Shown one piece after another: positions 1 to 6,624 of a DNA stretch of 10,317 nt. Source of the stretch: Mycobacterium sp. (GTDB lineage: Bacteria; Actinomycetota; Actinomycetes; Mycobacteriales; Mycobacteriaceae). Under the pieces are notes generated by a model. The model was given only the letters and a program-made list of their open reading frames with translations. It had not been told where the DNA came from and made no database searches. Each line of letters starts with the position of its first letter. The first letter of the stretch is position 1. The DNA lies in the NCBI GenBank assembly GCA_018500005.2, contig JAHBAP020000050.1:1-10317 (forward strand), in the 5' to 3' direction. The position numbers and the translations under genes are program-made.

Positions 1-1182
1 GGGGCGGTGATCCAGGTCGGCCACGGCGGCAACGTCGTCTTCCGCGAGGCTTACGGCTCCCGCAAGCTGCCCGGCCAGCCCGGACTCGACGGACGGCCCG
101 CACCCGACCAGCCGATGACGGTGGACACCATCTTCGATCTGGCGTCCCTGACCAAGATCATCGTGACGACGACCGCCGTGCTGCAGCTCTACGAGAAGGG
201 CGATGTCGCACTCGACGAACCCGTGCAGACCTACCTGCCCGAGTTCAACCCGGCCAACGACCCGCGCCGCGCGCAGGTGACGATCCGGATGTTGCTCACC
301 CACACCTCCGGCATCGGCGGCGATCTGAGTCACCAGGGCCCTTGGGGCCTGGCGGCGGCGGACAAGGCCGACGGCATCCGTCGGGCACTGACCGCGCCGC
401 TGGAGTTCGATCCCGGCCAGACGTTCCACTACTCCGACATCGGCTTCATCATCCTGGGCACGCTGGTCGAGAAGTTCTCCGGTGAACCGCTGGACGTCTA
501 CGCAGAAAGGAACATCTTCGCCCCGCTGGGCATGACCGACACCAGCTATCTGCCCGCCGCCAAGGCCTGCGGTCCGTACCGGATCCTCGGCAACGCAATC
601 ACTTTCGATCCCGGCAAAACCCCGCCCGCCTCCTGTCCGGACGGTACCTGGAACACCGACGTGCTGGACCGCATCGCGCCGACCGCCCGCGACGAGGACA
701 CCCCCGGGATCAACCCGGACTTCGACCGCTCGCTGCGGAGCACCGTCCACGACCCGACGGCCCGCCGGATGGGCGGCGTGGCCGGCAGTGCGGGCGTGTT
801 CTCGACGGCACCCGACGTCGGGAAGTACTCCCAGGCACTGCTCGATCGTCTCGCCGGACGGCCGAGCCCCTTCCCGCTGAAACAGTCGACCCTGGAGATG
901 ATGACGACGCCGCAGCAGCCGGCGGCCGTGAGCAACGGGGTCCGCGGCTTCGGCTGGGACATCGACACCTACCAGTCCAAACCGCGCGGCGCGATCTTTC
1001 CTGTCGGCAGCTTCGGCCATACCGGGTTCACCGGGGTGTCGCTGTGGATCGACCCCGGAACGGACAGCTACGTGGTGGTCCTGGCCAATGTCATCCACCA
1101 ACGCGGCGGGCCGCCGATCGTCACGCTCAGCGGAGACGTGGCGACCGCGTCGGCGCGCGCCTTGCATCTCTACGGCAGCTGA
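1..1182 (+). CDS. Beta-lactamase-family serine hydrolase (PF00144), 5'-truncated by the window
   Basis: A penicillin-binding-protein-like serine hydrolase of the class C beta-lactamase/esterase superfamily. The frame is already open at base 1 and the conserved strand just before the catalytic region is cut, so the true start lies upstream; the GTG at 7 is probably internal. Counting from that GTG, the active-site motifs are S47-L-T-K50 (nucleophile and general base), Y141-S-D, and H337-T-G in place of KTG. The stretch around residues 247-265 (HDPTARRMGGVAGSAG) matches the loop typical of YfeW/YbbE-like serine hydrolases, where GHAG is usual and GSAG is found here. Members cleave esters, beta-lactams or D-amino-acid peptides; the substrate cannot be read from sequence. 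Any signal peptide would lie in the missing N-terminus. The family call is firm; the specific function is not known. Confidence 0.9.
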   Translation, partial: GAVIQVGHGGNVVFREAYGSRKLPGQPGLDGRPAPDQPMTVDTIFDLASLTKIIVTTTAVLQLYEKGDVALDEPVQTYLPEFNPANDPRRAQVTIRMLLTHTSGIGGDLSHQGPWGLAAADKADGIRRALTAPLEFDPGQTFHYSDIGFIILGTLVEKFSGEPLDVYAERNIFAPLGMTDTSYLPAAKACGPYRILGNAITFDPGKTPPASCPDGTWNTDVLDRIAPTARDEDTPGINPDFDRSLRSTVHDPTARRMGGVAGSAGVFSTAPDVGKYSQALLDRLAGRPSPFPLKQSTLEMMTTPQQPAAVSNGVRGFGWDIDTYQSKPRGAIFPVGSFGHTGFTGVSLWIDPGTDSYVVVLANVIHQRGGPPIVTLSGDVATASARALHLYGS

Positions 1183-1197
1183 CATTTACTCACTCGA

Positions 1198-1719
1198 ATG
1201 GCTATCCGATTCGTTCGTTGCGCCGCGGTTCTCGCGATGATTCTGCTGTGTGCCGTCGGCGCACCGTGGGCGTCCGCCGAACCGGGGATGGACCGCTACA
1301 CCGATCCGGTCAACGGGTGGTCGATCGGCTATCCCGTCGGTTGGCGGGTTGACGGGTCCGATCCGGCGGCCGTCCTGATTCACGATCCGGAAAACCAGGC
1401 GCTGGTGAGTATCCGCGTCATGCCGACCGACCTCCCGCTCAACGCGGTCGCCAATCAGATGATGGCCGCCCAGGCACCGGCACTGCAGCAGAAGCAATTG
1501 ACCTGGACTGTCACGGGGCGGCAGTTGATCACGATGCCGAACGGCACGCCCGCGGTCGACATCCGCGGCGACCTGGTGCCCGGCGGGAGGTCCCATCAAC
1601 TGTATTTCGTCAAGGGTGGCAGAGCTTTCGGGATCGACGCCGAGACATACATTCCGTTCTGGGACAAGTTCAGCGCTGACTTCGACCGGATCCTGCTGTC
1701 CTTCGGTCTACCGGCTTAG
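1198..1719 (+). CDS. Small exported protein with PsbP/DUF1795-like domain
   Basis: Encodes 173 residues. The N-terminus is a clear Sec signal peptide: basic n-region (R4, R7), hydrophobic core 9-22 and an A-S-A site after residue 27, leaving a mature protein of about 146 residues. The mature part begins with the pattern YTDPVNGWSIGYPVGWRVDG, which resembles the first strands of PsbP/Mog1/DUF1795 (DcrB-like) domains found in many actinobacterial secreted proteins and lipoproteins. There is no lipobox, so it is probably released or loosely held at the cell envelope. It starts 15 nt after the serine hydrolase stop and may be cotranscribed. No clear Shine-Dalgarno precedes the ATG. A TTTACT hexamer at 1185-1190, 7 nt upstream, would allow a leaderless start, but this is weak. 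The function is unknown, and the domain call rests on pattern recognition only. Confidence 0.82.
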   Translation: MAIRFVRCAAVLAMILLCAVGAPWASAEPGMDRYTDPVNGWSIGYPVGWRVDGSDPAAVLIHDPENQALVSIRVMPTDLPLNAVANQMMAAQAPALQQKQLTWTVTGRQLITMPNGTPAVDIRGDLVPGGRSHQLYFVKGGRAFGIDAETYIPFWDKFSADFDRILLSFGLPA

Positions 1720-2568
1720 CGCCTCGGACTGTTCAGGCGCGGCGATGAAGTCCGCAATCAACTCGGCCACCTCAGTGGGGCGTTCCGCGTGCGGGAAATG
1801 CCCGACGCCGGCCAGCACCTCCAGTCGCACATCGGGCCGGACAGCTTGGGCCGCATAGGCGTGCTTGACCGGGATGATGTTGTCCCGCTCTCCCCAGATC
1901 GCCATCACCGGGAAATCCGTTCGGGCATTGAGACGGTTCAATGCGCTGACCGCCTGGCCGCGATGATCGACGACAGAACGAAGGGTGCGCAGGAAGGCCT
2001 GCCGGGTCGGGCCGTCGGACAGCGAACCGTAATGGCGCAGAAGTTCCTCCCCAAGAGGCGATTCGAGTCCCATCTTGCGCATCCAGGCCAGCGCGCGCTC
2101 ACCCGGCGACACCAGCCGCCGGGCAGCGATGACGGGCAGCACTAATTCGGCGCCGGGTAGGGTCGCCGCACGCAGGAGCAGGCCGACGTCCGGTCCGAGT
2201 CCGCCACTGGCGATGAGAACCAGGCGATCGACGTACTCAGGGTGTTGGTAGACGAACTGCATGGCGATGCCACCGCCGAGGGAGTGCCCGACGACGGTCG
2301 CCCGGCTGAGCCCGAGTTGGTCGAGAATGTCGCGAACCAGCACCGACAGCGCGCCCAGCGAGTAATCGGTTCGCGGTTTGGCGGAATCACCATGGCCGAG
2401 CAGATCCGGGGCGATCACCCGGAACCTCCCCGACAGCGGGCGCAGCAATGACCGCCACGTCTGGGAACTGCCGGCAATGCCGTGCAGCAGCAGAATGACG
2501 TCCCCGCTGCCCTCGTCGAGATAGGCGACTTGTTCGCCATGCCAGTCGAGATACTTCATCTCAGGCAT
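1708..2568 (-). CDS. Alpha/beta-hydrolase fold enzyme
   Basis: Encodes 286 residues of the alpha/beta-hydrolase fold (PF00561/PF12697 type). Visible motifs are the oxyanion-hole HG (H29-G-I-A-G), the nucleophile elbow G-H-S96-L-G-G-G, acid D229 in GERDNIIP and base H257 in GVGHFPHAE, so the triad is complete. The residues after strand 4 (APDLLGHGDS) are typical of the MhpC/haloperoxidase-like group. I chose the ATG at 2568 because GGAAGG lies 7 nt upstream on this strand. An in-frame TTG at 2592 would add eight residues that do not look like part of the fold. No signal peptide, so cytoplasmic. The last 12 bp overlap the end of the upstream convergent gene. The substrate is unknown: ester or C-C bond hydrolysis, epoxide hydrolase and haloperoxidase activities all occur in this superfamily. 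Confidence 0.92.
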   Translation of the reverse strand: MPEMKYLDWHGEQVAYLDEGSGDVILLLHGIAGSSQTWRSLLRPLSGRFRVIAPDLLGHGDSAKPRTDYSLGALSVLVRDILDQLGLSRATVVGHSLGGGIAMQFVYQHPEYVDRLVLIASGGLGPDVGLLLRAATLPGAELVLPVIAARRLVSPGERALAWMRKMGLESPLGEELLRHYGSLSDGPTRQAFLRTLRSVVDHRGQAVSALNRLNARTDFPVMAIWGERDNIIPVKHAYAAQAVRPDVRLEVLAGVGHFPHAERPTEVAELIADFIAAPEQSEALSR

Positions 2569-2600
2569 GCACAGACCTTCCCGCCGAGCCAATCCGCACT

Positions 2601-2622
2601 ACAGTGAACATTCGTATACTGT
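2601..2622. promoter_or_regulatory. Imperfect 22-bp palindrome, candidate operator
   Basis: ACAGT at 2601-2605 pairs with ACTGT at 2618-2622, and an inner GT/AC pair is also symmetric, giving 7 of 11 complementary positions. It lies 33 bp before the alpha/beta hydrolase ATG and overlaps the expected -10 and start region of its candidate promoter, which is where a repressor of the TetR or GntR type would bind. No regulator gene is present in the window. Short arms like these can arise by chance. Confidence 0.3.
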
Positions 2623-2647
2623 GAGACGGATCCGAATCCCCTGTCAA
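2618..2647 (-). promoter_or_regulatory. Candidate sigma-A-type promoter for the alpha/beta hydrolase
   Basis: Reading the minus strand, a perfect TTGACA -35 element occupies 2647-2642. Eighteen nucleotides further, CACAGT (2623-2618) could serve as a -10 element, with A at position 2 and T at position 6 but lacking the first T. A better-looking TATACG follows but is 23 nt from the -35. Transcription would begin near 2611 and give a leader of about 43 nt containing the GGAAGG ribosome-binding site. The -35 is clear; the -10 assignment is uncertain. Confidence 0.4.
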
Positions 2648-2736
2648 GCTCATACATCCGATTGTGCGGTGGTTCACAAAGGTGAATGGATGTACACCCA
2701 ACGCCGTTTCTACCGTATTGCTGCACAATGGTGGCC

Positions 2737-3141
2737 ATGGGCAGGAGCAGGGGTCGGCGCGGGGTTGTCGTGTTTGCCACCATCGCGATGCTCGCCGTCG
2801 GACTGGGACTCGGACCCGGACTGGCCGCGCCCGCGTCGGCAGAGACCCCGGAGGAGAAGTTCATCCGGGACCTGCAGCACGCCAACGCTGTGGTGACCTC
2901 CATCCCGAGCACGCCTGATCGCTGGGTGAAGGCCGGCTACGGCTCGTGCAACCGGATCCAGTCGATGATCGCCCAGGGCCTGCCCGCGCGCGCGGCGATC
3001 AACAACGAGGTGATAGCCGCGACGACGTTCAACGCCATCAGCCGGCAGAACGCCGTCGCCCTGGTGACCTACGCGGTCCTGGACCTGTGTCCCGGTGTCG
3101 TGCCGCCTCGCGAAAACGTGCCCCCGATCCCGAACCCCTGA
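2737..3141 (+). CDS. Exported DUF732-family protein
   Basis: Encodes 134 residues from the chosen ATG. The n-region is rich in arginine (RSRGRR), followed by a hydrophobic core at about 10-31 and A-S-A cleavage after residue 35, leaving a mature protein of about 99 residues. The mature part carries the DUF732 (PF05305) pattern: FIRDLQ near its start, a central GYGSC with C71, and DLCPG with C118 near the end, the two cysteines probably forming a disulfide. DUF732 proteins are small secreted proteins concentrated in mycobacteria, with no settled function. The start is ambiguous. In-frame ATGs at 2686 and 2728 would add 17 or 3 residues before the signal peptide; AAGGTG ends only 1 nt before 2686, and no good ribosome-binding site precedes 2728 or 2737. 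I prefer 2737 because it gives a normal signal peptide. Confidence 0.82.
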   Translation: MGRSRGRRGVVVFATIAMLAVGLGLGPGLAAPASAETPEEKFIRDLQHANAVVTSIPSTPDRWVKAGYGSCNRIQSMIAQGLPARAAINNEVIAATTFNAISRQNAVALVTYAVLDLCPGVVPPRENVPPIPNP

Positions 3142-3147
3142 GATCGT

Positions 3148-3153
3148 TAGGAT
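3148..3153 (+). promoter_or_regulatory. Candidate -10 element (TAGGAT) for the pyrophosphatase gene
   Basis: TAGGAT fits the mycobacterial TANNNT -10 consensus and begins 6 nt after the DUF732 stop codon. It would start transcription near 3160, just before the first copy of the 15-bp duplication. No convincing -35 element is seen 17-18 nt upstream, which is common for mycobacterial promoters. Read-through from the DUF732 gene is the alternative. Confidence 0.35.
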
Positions 3154-3164
3154 TCGGCGAAACG

Positions 3165-3194
3165 ATGGAGTTTTCACAAATGGAGTTTTCGCAA
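3165..3194 (+). repeat. 15-bp tandem duplication covering a start codon and ribosome-binding site
   Basis: ATGGAGTTTTCACAA (3165-3179) is followed directly by ATGGAGTTTTCGCAA (3180-3194), differing at one base. Each copy contains GGAG placed 8-9 nt before the next ATG: 3167-3170 before the ATG at 3180, and 3182-3185 before the ATG at 3194 that begins the pyrophosphatase. The second copy is therefore the ribosome-binding site of that gene. Confidence 0.85.
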
Positions 3195-3209
3195 TGGGCG
3201 CAACGCTGA
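3165..3209 (+). other. Possible 14-codon upstream ORF overlapping the pyrophosphatase start
   Basis: Starting at the ATG at 3165, or the internal ATG at 3180, the sequence reads [14 protein letters not shown] and stops with TGA at 3207-3209, about 13 bases inside the pyrophosphatase gene. The internal ATG has GGAG at good spacing. It could be a leader peptide coupled to the downstream gene or simply a by-product of the duplication. Translation is not shown. Confidence 0.25.
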
Positions 3210-4125
3210 TTTCGGGCACAAGAATCCGGACACCGATTCGATCTGTTCGGCCCTTGCCTACGCGGATCTGAAGACGGAGATCGGCGCCGACGTCGAACCC
3301 GTCCGACTCGGCTCGGTGAGCGCTGAAACGCAGTTTGCGCTCGACAGTTTCAAGGTGAACGCGCCCCGACTGGTCGAGTCGGTGGCCGCCGAAGCATCAC
3401 AGGTCATCCTGGTCGACCACAACGAGCGTCAGCAGAGCGCGAGCGACATCGATGCGGTCACCATCGTCGAGGTCATCGACCATCACCGGATCGCCAACTT
3501 CGAAACCGCGGGCCCGCTGTACTACCGCGCCGAACCGGTCGGCTGCACCTCCACGATCGTGCTGAAGCTGTTCAAGGAGAAGGGCGTCGCGGTGCGGCCC
3601 CAGACTGCCGGGCTGATGCTGTCCGCCATCATCTCCGACACGCTGTTGCTCAAATCTCCGACGTGCACGCCCGAAGACGTCGCCGCAGCTCACGAACTGG
3701 CTTCCATCGCCGGGGTCGACCTGCACTCCTACGGCCTTGAGATGCTGCGCACAGGAGCGAGTCTGGCGGACAAGTCGATCGCACAGTTGGTCTCCCTGGA
3801 CGCCAAGGAGTTCACGATGGGTGGCTCGAAAGTGGAGATCGCCCAAGTCAACGCCGTCGACGTCGAGCAGGTGCTGTCCCGGCAGGCCGAGTTGGAAGCC
3901 GCGCTACAGAAGATCGTCGCCGACAAGAGCCTGGATCTGTTTCTGTTCGTAGTCACCGACATCCTCAACAGCGATTCGATCGCCGTCGCGATCGGACCGC
4001 GGGCATCGGTCGTCGAGTCCGCCTACGGCGTCACCCTGGCGGACAACCGCGCCCTGCTCGCCGGGGTCGTGTCACGCAAGGCACAAATCGTGCCCGTGCT
4101 CACCGCGGCGTTCAGCGGGAGCTGA
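3194..4125 (+). pseudogene. ppaC: Manganese-dependent (family II) inorganic pyrophosphatase, one-base frameshift near the start
   Basis: Family II pyrophosphatase (DHH superfamily), which hydrolyses pyrophosphate to two phosphates in the cytosol with Mn or Co. The ATG at 3194, with GGAG 8 nt upstream, reads MGATLI and then leaves frame. The rest of the protein ([10 protein letters not shown] onward) is in another frame from 3211 to the stop at 4125. Restoring one T in the run at 3210-3212 gives a 310-residue protein, the family's normal length. Its metal and substrate residues then fall at H9, D13, D15, D75, H97, H98, D149, K205, R295 and K296, the positions known for Bacillus subtilis PpaC. 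The downstream frame has no ATG, GTG or TTG between its stop at 3148 and GTG 3316; starting there would lose the first metal-binding motif and give 269 residues. The rest is intact, so this is either a recent mutation or a sequencing error. The 3' end overlaps cutC by 14 bp. Confidence 0.93.
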
Positions 4126-4840
4126 GCGCGTCGAGAATCCGTCTCATCTCCGTCACCTCGTCGGGATCGATGCCGACGGACTCGAGGTTCTCGACCATCG
4201 CCGGATTGGTGTACCCCATGGCTGACGGCCGATTCGAGCGCGCCGAACTGTGAAAGGCCCTGGCCCCGGTGAACTTTGCCAACTCACCGACGTTGGTGGA
4301 GCGCACTCCCGAACCCGGCATGACGGTAATCCGGTCTCCTGCCTTCTGGACCAAGGTGCGTAGCATCTCCTTGCCCAGATCGACGTTCGGGCGCAGGCCG
4401 CTGGTGAGGATCCTGGTGCAGCCGAGTTCGATAACGTCCTCAAGCGCTGACATCGGATCGCGGGCCCGGTCGAACGCCCGGTGGAAGGTGACCTGCATCG
4501 GGCCTGCCTGTCGGATCAACTCGGCGCACCGTTCGGTATCGACGCTGCCGTCACTGGAGAGCATGCCGATGACGACACCATCGCAGCCCAAATCCCTGCA
4601 CTGCCCGATGTCGGCGAGCATGGCGCGGAATTCGAGGTCGTCGTAGAGGAAGTCTCCGCCGCGCGGACGGATGATCGGAAACAGTTGGATGGACGTGTTC
4701 TGCCGGGCGATGTCGATCATCCCGTAGGACGGGGTGGTGCCCCCCTCGTGCGGATTGGCACACAGTTCAATTCGGTTGGCGCCGCACCGCTCTGCCGCCA
4801 GACATGACGCCAGATCAAATCCGATGACTTCCAGTTCCAT
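4112..4840 (-). CDS. cutC: CutC family protein (copper homeostasis annotation)
   Basis: Encodes 242 residues, the normal size for the CutC TIM-barrel family (PF03932). Conserved blocks are all present: GANRIELC near residue 24 followed by [41 protein letters not shown], and a C-terminal [11 protein letters not shown] chose the ATG at 4840 because the family begins with this strand ([10 protein letters not shown]). An in-frame ATG at 4924 would add 28 unrelated residues and run into the divergent amidase gene. The family is annotated for copper handling, but in Escherichia coli the cutC copper phenotype has been traced to the MicL small RNA encoded in the 3' end of cutC, so the enzymatic role is unsettled. 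It is cytoplasmic and divergent from the amidase, with 61 bp between the starts. Confidence 0.93.
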   Translation of the reverse strand: MELEVIGFDLASCLAAERCGANRIELCANPHEGGTTPSYGMIDIARQNTSIQLFPIIRPRGGDFLYDDLEFRAMLADIGQCRDLGCDGVVIGMLSSDGSVDTERCAELIRQAGPMQVTFHRAFDRARDPMSALEDVIELGCTRILTSGLRPNVDLGKEMLRTLVQKAGDRITVMPGSGVRSTNVGELAKFTGARAFHSSARSNRPSAMGYTNPAMVENLESVGIDPDEVTEMRRILDALSSR

Positions 4841-4846
4841 TCCGCC

Positions 4847-4852
4847 ATTATC
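4847..4852 (-). promoter_or_regulatory. Candidate -10 element (GATAAT) for leaderless cutC transcription
   Basis: On the minus strand GATAAT matches TATAAT at five of six positions. Exactly 6 nt (GGCGGA) separate it from the A of the cutC ATG at 4840, so the transcription start would coincide with the start codon. There is no properly spaced Shine-Dalgarno, which fits a leaderless mRNA, a common arrangement in mycobacteria. No clear -35 is visible. Confidence 0.5.
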
Positions 4853-4888
4853 ATCTGCAGCAGCGCGATGACCGCGCTCACCATCGGC

Positions 4889-4894
4889 GGGAGG
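4889..4894 (+). promoter_or_regulatory. Ribosome-binding site (GGGAGG) that fixes the amidase TTG start
   Basis: GGGAGG lies 7 nt before the TTG at 4902. This is a near-ideal Shine-Dalgarno at ideal spacing, and it is the main reason for accepting a TTG start. Confidence 0.75.
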
Positions 4895-4901
4895 CAGTGC
4901 G

Positions 4902-6611
4902 TTGGACGTCGCCGAATTAGGCATCGCCGAACTCCGCCAGGCACTGGAGGACGGTCGCCTGACCAGTGTCCAGCTCGTCGAGGCCTATCTGCGCCGGATC
5001 GACGCTTTCGACCGTAACGGACCCCAGTTGAACGCGATCGTCGTCGACAACACCGAGGCCCTGGCCGAGGCGCACGCCGCGGACCGGCGACGTGCCCGCG
5101 CAGAGCTGCTCGGCCCTCTTGACGGCATCCCCTACACCGCCAAAGACAGCTATCTGGTCAAGGGCTTGACGGCGGCCGCTGGTTCGTATGCCTTCGAACA
5201 CCTTGTGGCGCAATGGGATGCCTTCGCGATCGAACGACTGCGCGCCGGCGGCGCCATCCTGCTCGGGCTGACGAACATGCCGGCGATGGCCAACGGCGGC
5301 ATGCAACGCGGCCTCTACGGTCGCGCCGAGAGCCCCTACAACGGGGCGTTTCTCACCGCCGCGTTCGGGTCGGGCTCCTCGAACGGATCGGGGACGGCAA
5401 CCGCGGCGAGTTTCGCCGCCTTCGGACTCGGCGAGGAGACCTGGTCCAGCGGTCGTGCGCCGGCCACCAACAACGCCCTGTGCGCCTACACCCCGTCCCG
5501 GGGGGTGATCTCGGTACGGGGCAACTGGCCGCTGGTGCCGACCATGGATGTGGTGGTCCCCCACACCCGAACCATGGCCGACATGTGCGAGGTGCTCGAC
5601 GTCGTCGTCGCCGACGACCCCGAGACCCGCGGAGACCTGTGGCGAATGCAGCCGTGGGTCAAGATCCGGCCCGCTTCCTCGGTCCGGCCCAGGTCCTATC
5701 GCAGCCTGCTACCGCCCGATCGCACCGCAGCGCAACACACTCTGGCGGGCAAGCGATTCGGCGTTCCGCGGATGTACATCAACGCCGACCCGGACGCCGG
5801 CGTCGGCGAGGACCTCGGTATCGGCGGCCCGACCGGTCGGCGTATCGACACCCGGGCGTCCATTCTCGATCTGTTCCGCGCGGCCGGGTCGGATCTGACC
5901 GCCGCCGGTGCCGACATCGTGCTCGTGGACTTTCCGGTGGTCTCCAACTACGAGCGGGACCGGGCCGACGCGACTTCGATCCGCACCCGCGGTCTGGTCA
6001 GCCCGGAATTCCTCGACACCGAAATTCTCGACCTGTCCGCCTGGGCTTGGGATGACTTCCTGCGCGCCAACGGCGACCCGGGGATTCCGGATCTCGCTGC
6101 GGTCGACGGCAGCCGGATCTGGGTCAAGCATCCCGGCGAGTTGCCCGACCGGACACAGGGTTTCGATGACGACATCAACAGCTACCCCGACTTCATCCGG
6201 TCCCACCCGATCGATTCGGTCCTTGATATCCCGCACATGGAGGCGGGCCTGCGCGGTCTGGAGCGGACCCGGCGCCTGGGCTGCGGGGAGTGGATGCACC
6301 GGCGGGGGCTGGACGCGGTGATCTTCCCGGCCGTGGCCGACGTCGGACCCTCCGATATGGACGTCAACCCCGCCTCGGCGGACCTCGGTTGGCGCAACGG
6401 CGTCTGGGTCGCCAACGGTAATCTCGTTCCGCGACACCTCGGCATCCCCACCGTGACGGTTCCGATGGGCACCATGTCCGACACCGGCATGCCCGTCGGA
6501 CTGACCTTCGCCGGCCGCGCCTACGACGACACCGCGCTGCTGTCCTTCGCCGCGGCCTTCGAGGCGACCGGATCTCGCCGCACACCCCCCCCCAGAACCC
6601 CGCCGCTATGA
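4902..6611 (+). CDS. Amidase-signature family hydrolase
   Basis: Encodes 569 residues of the amidase-signature family (PF01425), which hydrolyses C-N bonds of amides or ureido compounds in the cytosol. The catalytic Ser-Ser-Lys triad is visible: K81 in GIPYTAKDSYL, cis-Ser S159 in GSGSSNGSG and nucleophile S183 in ETWSSGRAP. The 24-residue spacing of the two serines equals that in fatty acid amide hydrolase. The usual TGGS(I/V)R reads TWSSGR here, marking a distinct subgroup. At 569 residues it is longer than the roughly 450-500 typical of the family, with extra sequence between about 245 and 450. It starts at TTG 4902 with a strong ribosome-binding site. A C9 run at 6585-6593 encodes part of the C-terminal PPPR, and the frame ends normally. 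It is followed after 13 nt by the agmatine-deiminase-like gene, so the two probably act in one pathway. The substrate is not known. Confidence 0.92.
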   Translation: MDVAELGIAELRQALEDGRLTSVQLVEAYLRRIDAFDRNGPQLNAIVVDNTEALAEAHAADRRRARAELLGPLDGIPYTAKDSYLVKGLTAAAGSYAFEHLVAQWDAFAIERLRAGGAILLGLTNMPAMANGGMQRGLYGRAESPYNGAFLTAAFGSGSSNGSGTATAASFAAFGLGEETWSSGRAPATNNALCAYTPSRGVISVRGNWPLVPTMDVVVPHTRTMADMCEVLDVVVADDPETRGDLWRMQPWVKIRPASSVRPRSYRSLLPPDRTAAQHTLAGKRFGVPRMYINADPDAGVGEDLGIGGPTGRRIDTRASILDLFRAAGSDLTAAGADIVLVDFPVVSNYERDRADATSIRTRGLVSPEFLDTEILDLSAWAWDDFLRANGDPGIPDLAAVDGSRIWVKHPGELPDRTQGFDDDINSYPDFIRSHPIDSVLDIPHMEAGLRGLERTRRLGCGEWMHRRGLDAVIFPAVADVGPSDMDVNPASADLGWRNGVWVANGNLVPRHLGIPTVTVPMGTMSDTGMPVGLTFAGRAYDDTALLSFAAAFEATGSRRTPPPRTPPL

Positions 6612-6624
6612 GAGGCCTACCCCG

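Noticed and set aside
2601..2622. Mycobacterial LexA/SOS box at the GAACATTCG sequence
   Set aside because: The known box needs symmetric TCGAAC and GTTCGA arms. Only fragments are present, so it was kept only as a generic palindrome.
3316..4125. GTG at 3316 as the true start of a 269-residue pyrophosphatase
   Set aside because: It lacks the H9/D13/D15 metal-binding motif, which is encoded just upstream in the same frame. The start at 3194 with a one-base shift explains the whole family alignment.
4841..4924. Extended cutC N-terminus from the ATG at 4924
   Set aside because: The extra 28 residues do not resemble CutC, and the region overlaps the ribosome-binding site and start of the divergent amidase gene.
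5213..6055. Long open frame inside the amidase gene on the same strand (and similar long frames opposite other genes)
   Set aside because: Arg/Gly/Pro-rich translation with no domain pattern, as expected for the shadow of a high-GC coding sequence.
6585..6593. Run of nine C at the 3' end of the amidase gene, possible frameshift or phase-variable tract
   Set aside because: The frame through it gives a sensible Pro-rich C-terminus (TPPPRTPPL) and stops 13 nt before the next start, so the length looks right and no alternative frame is better.
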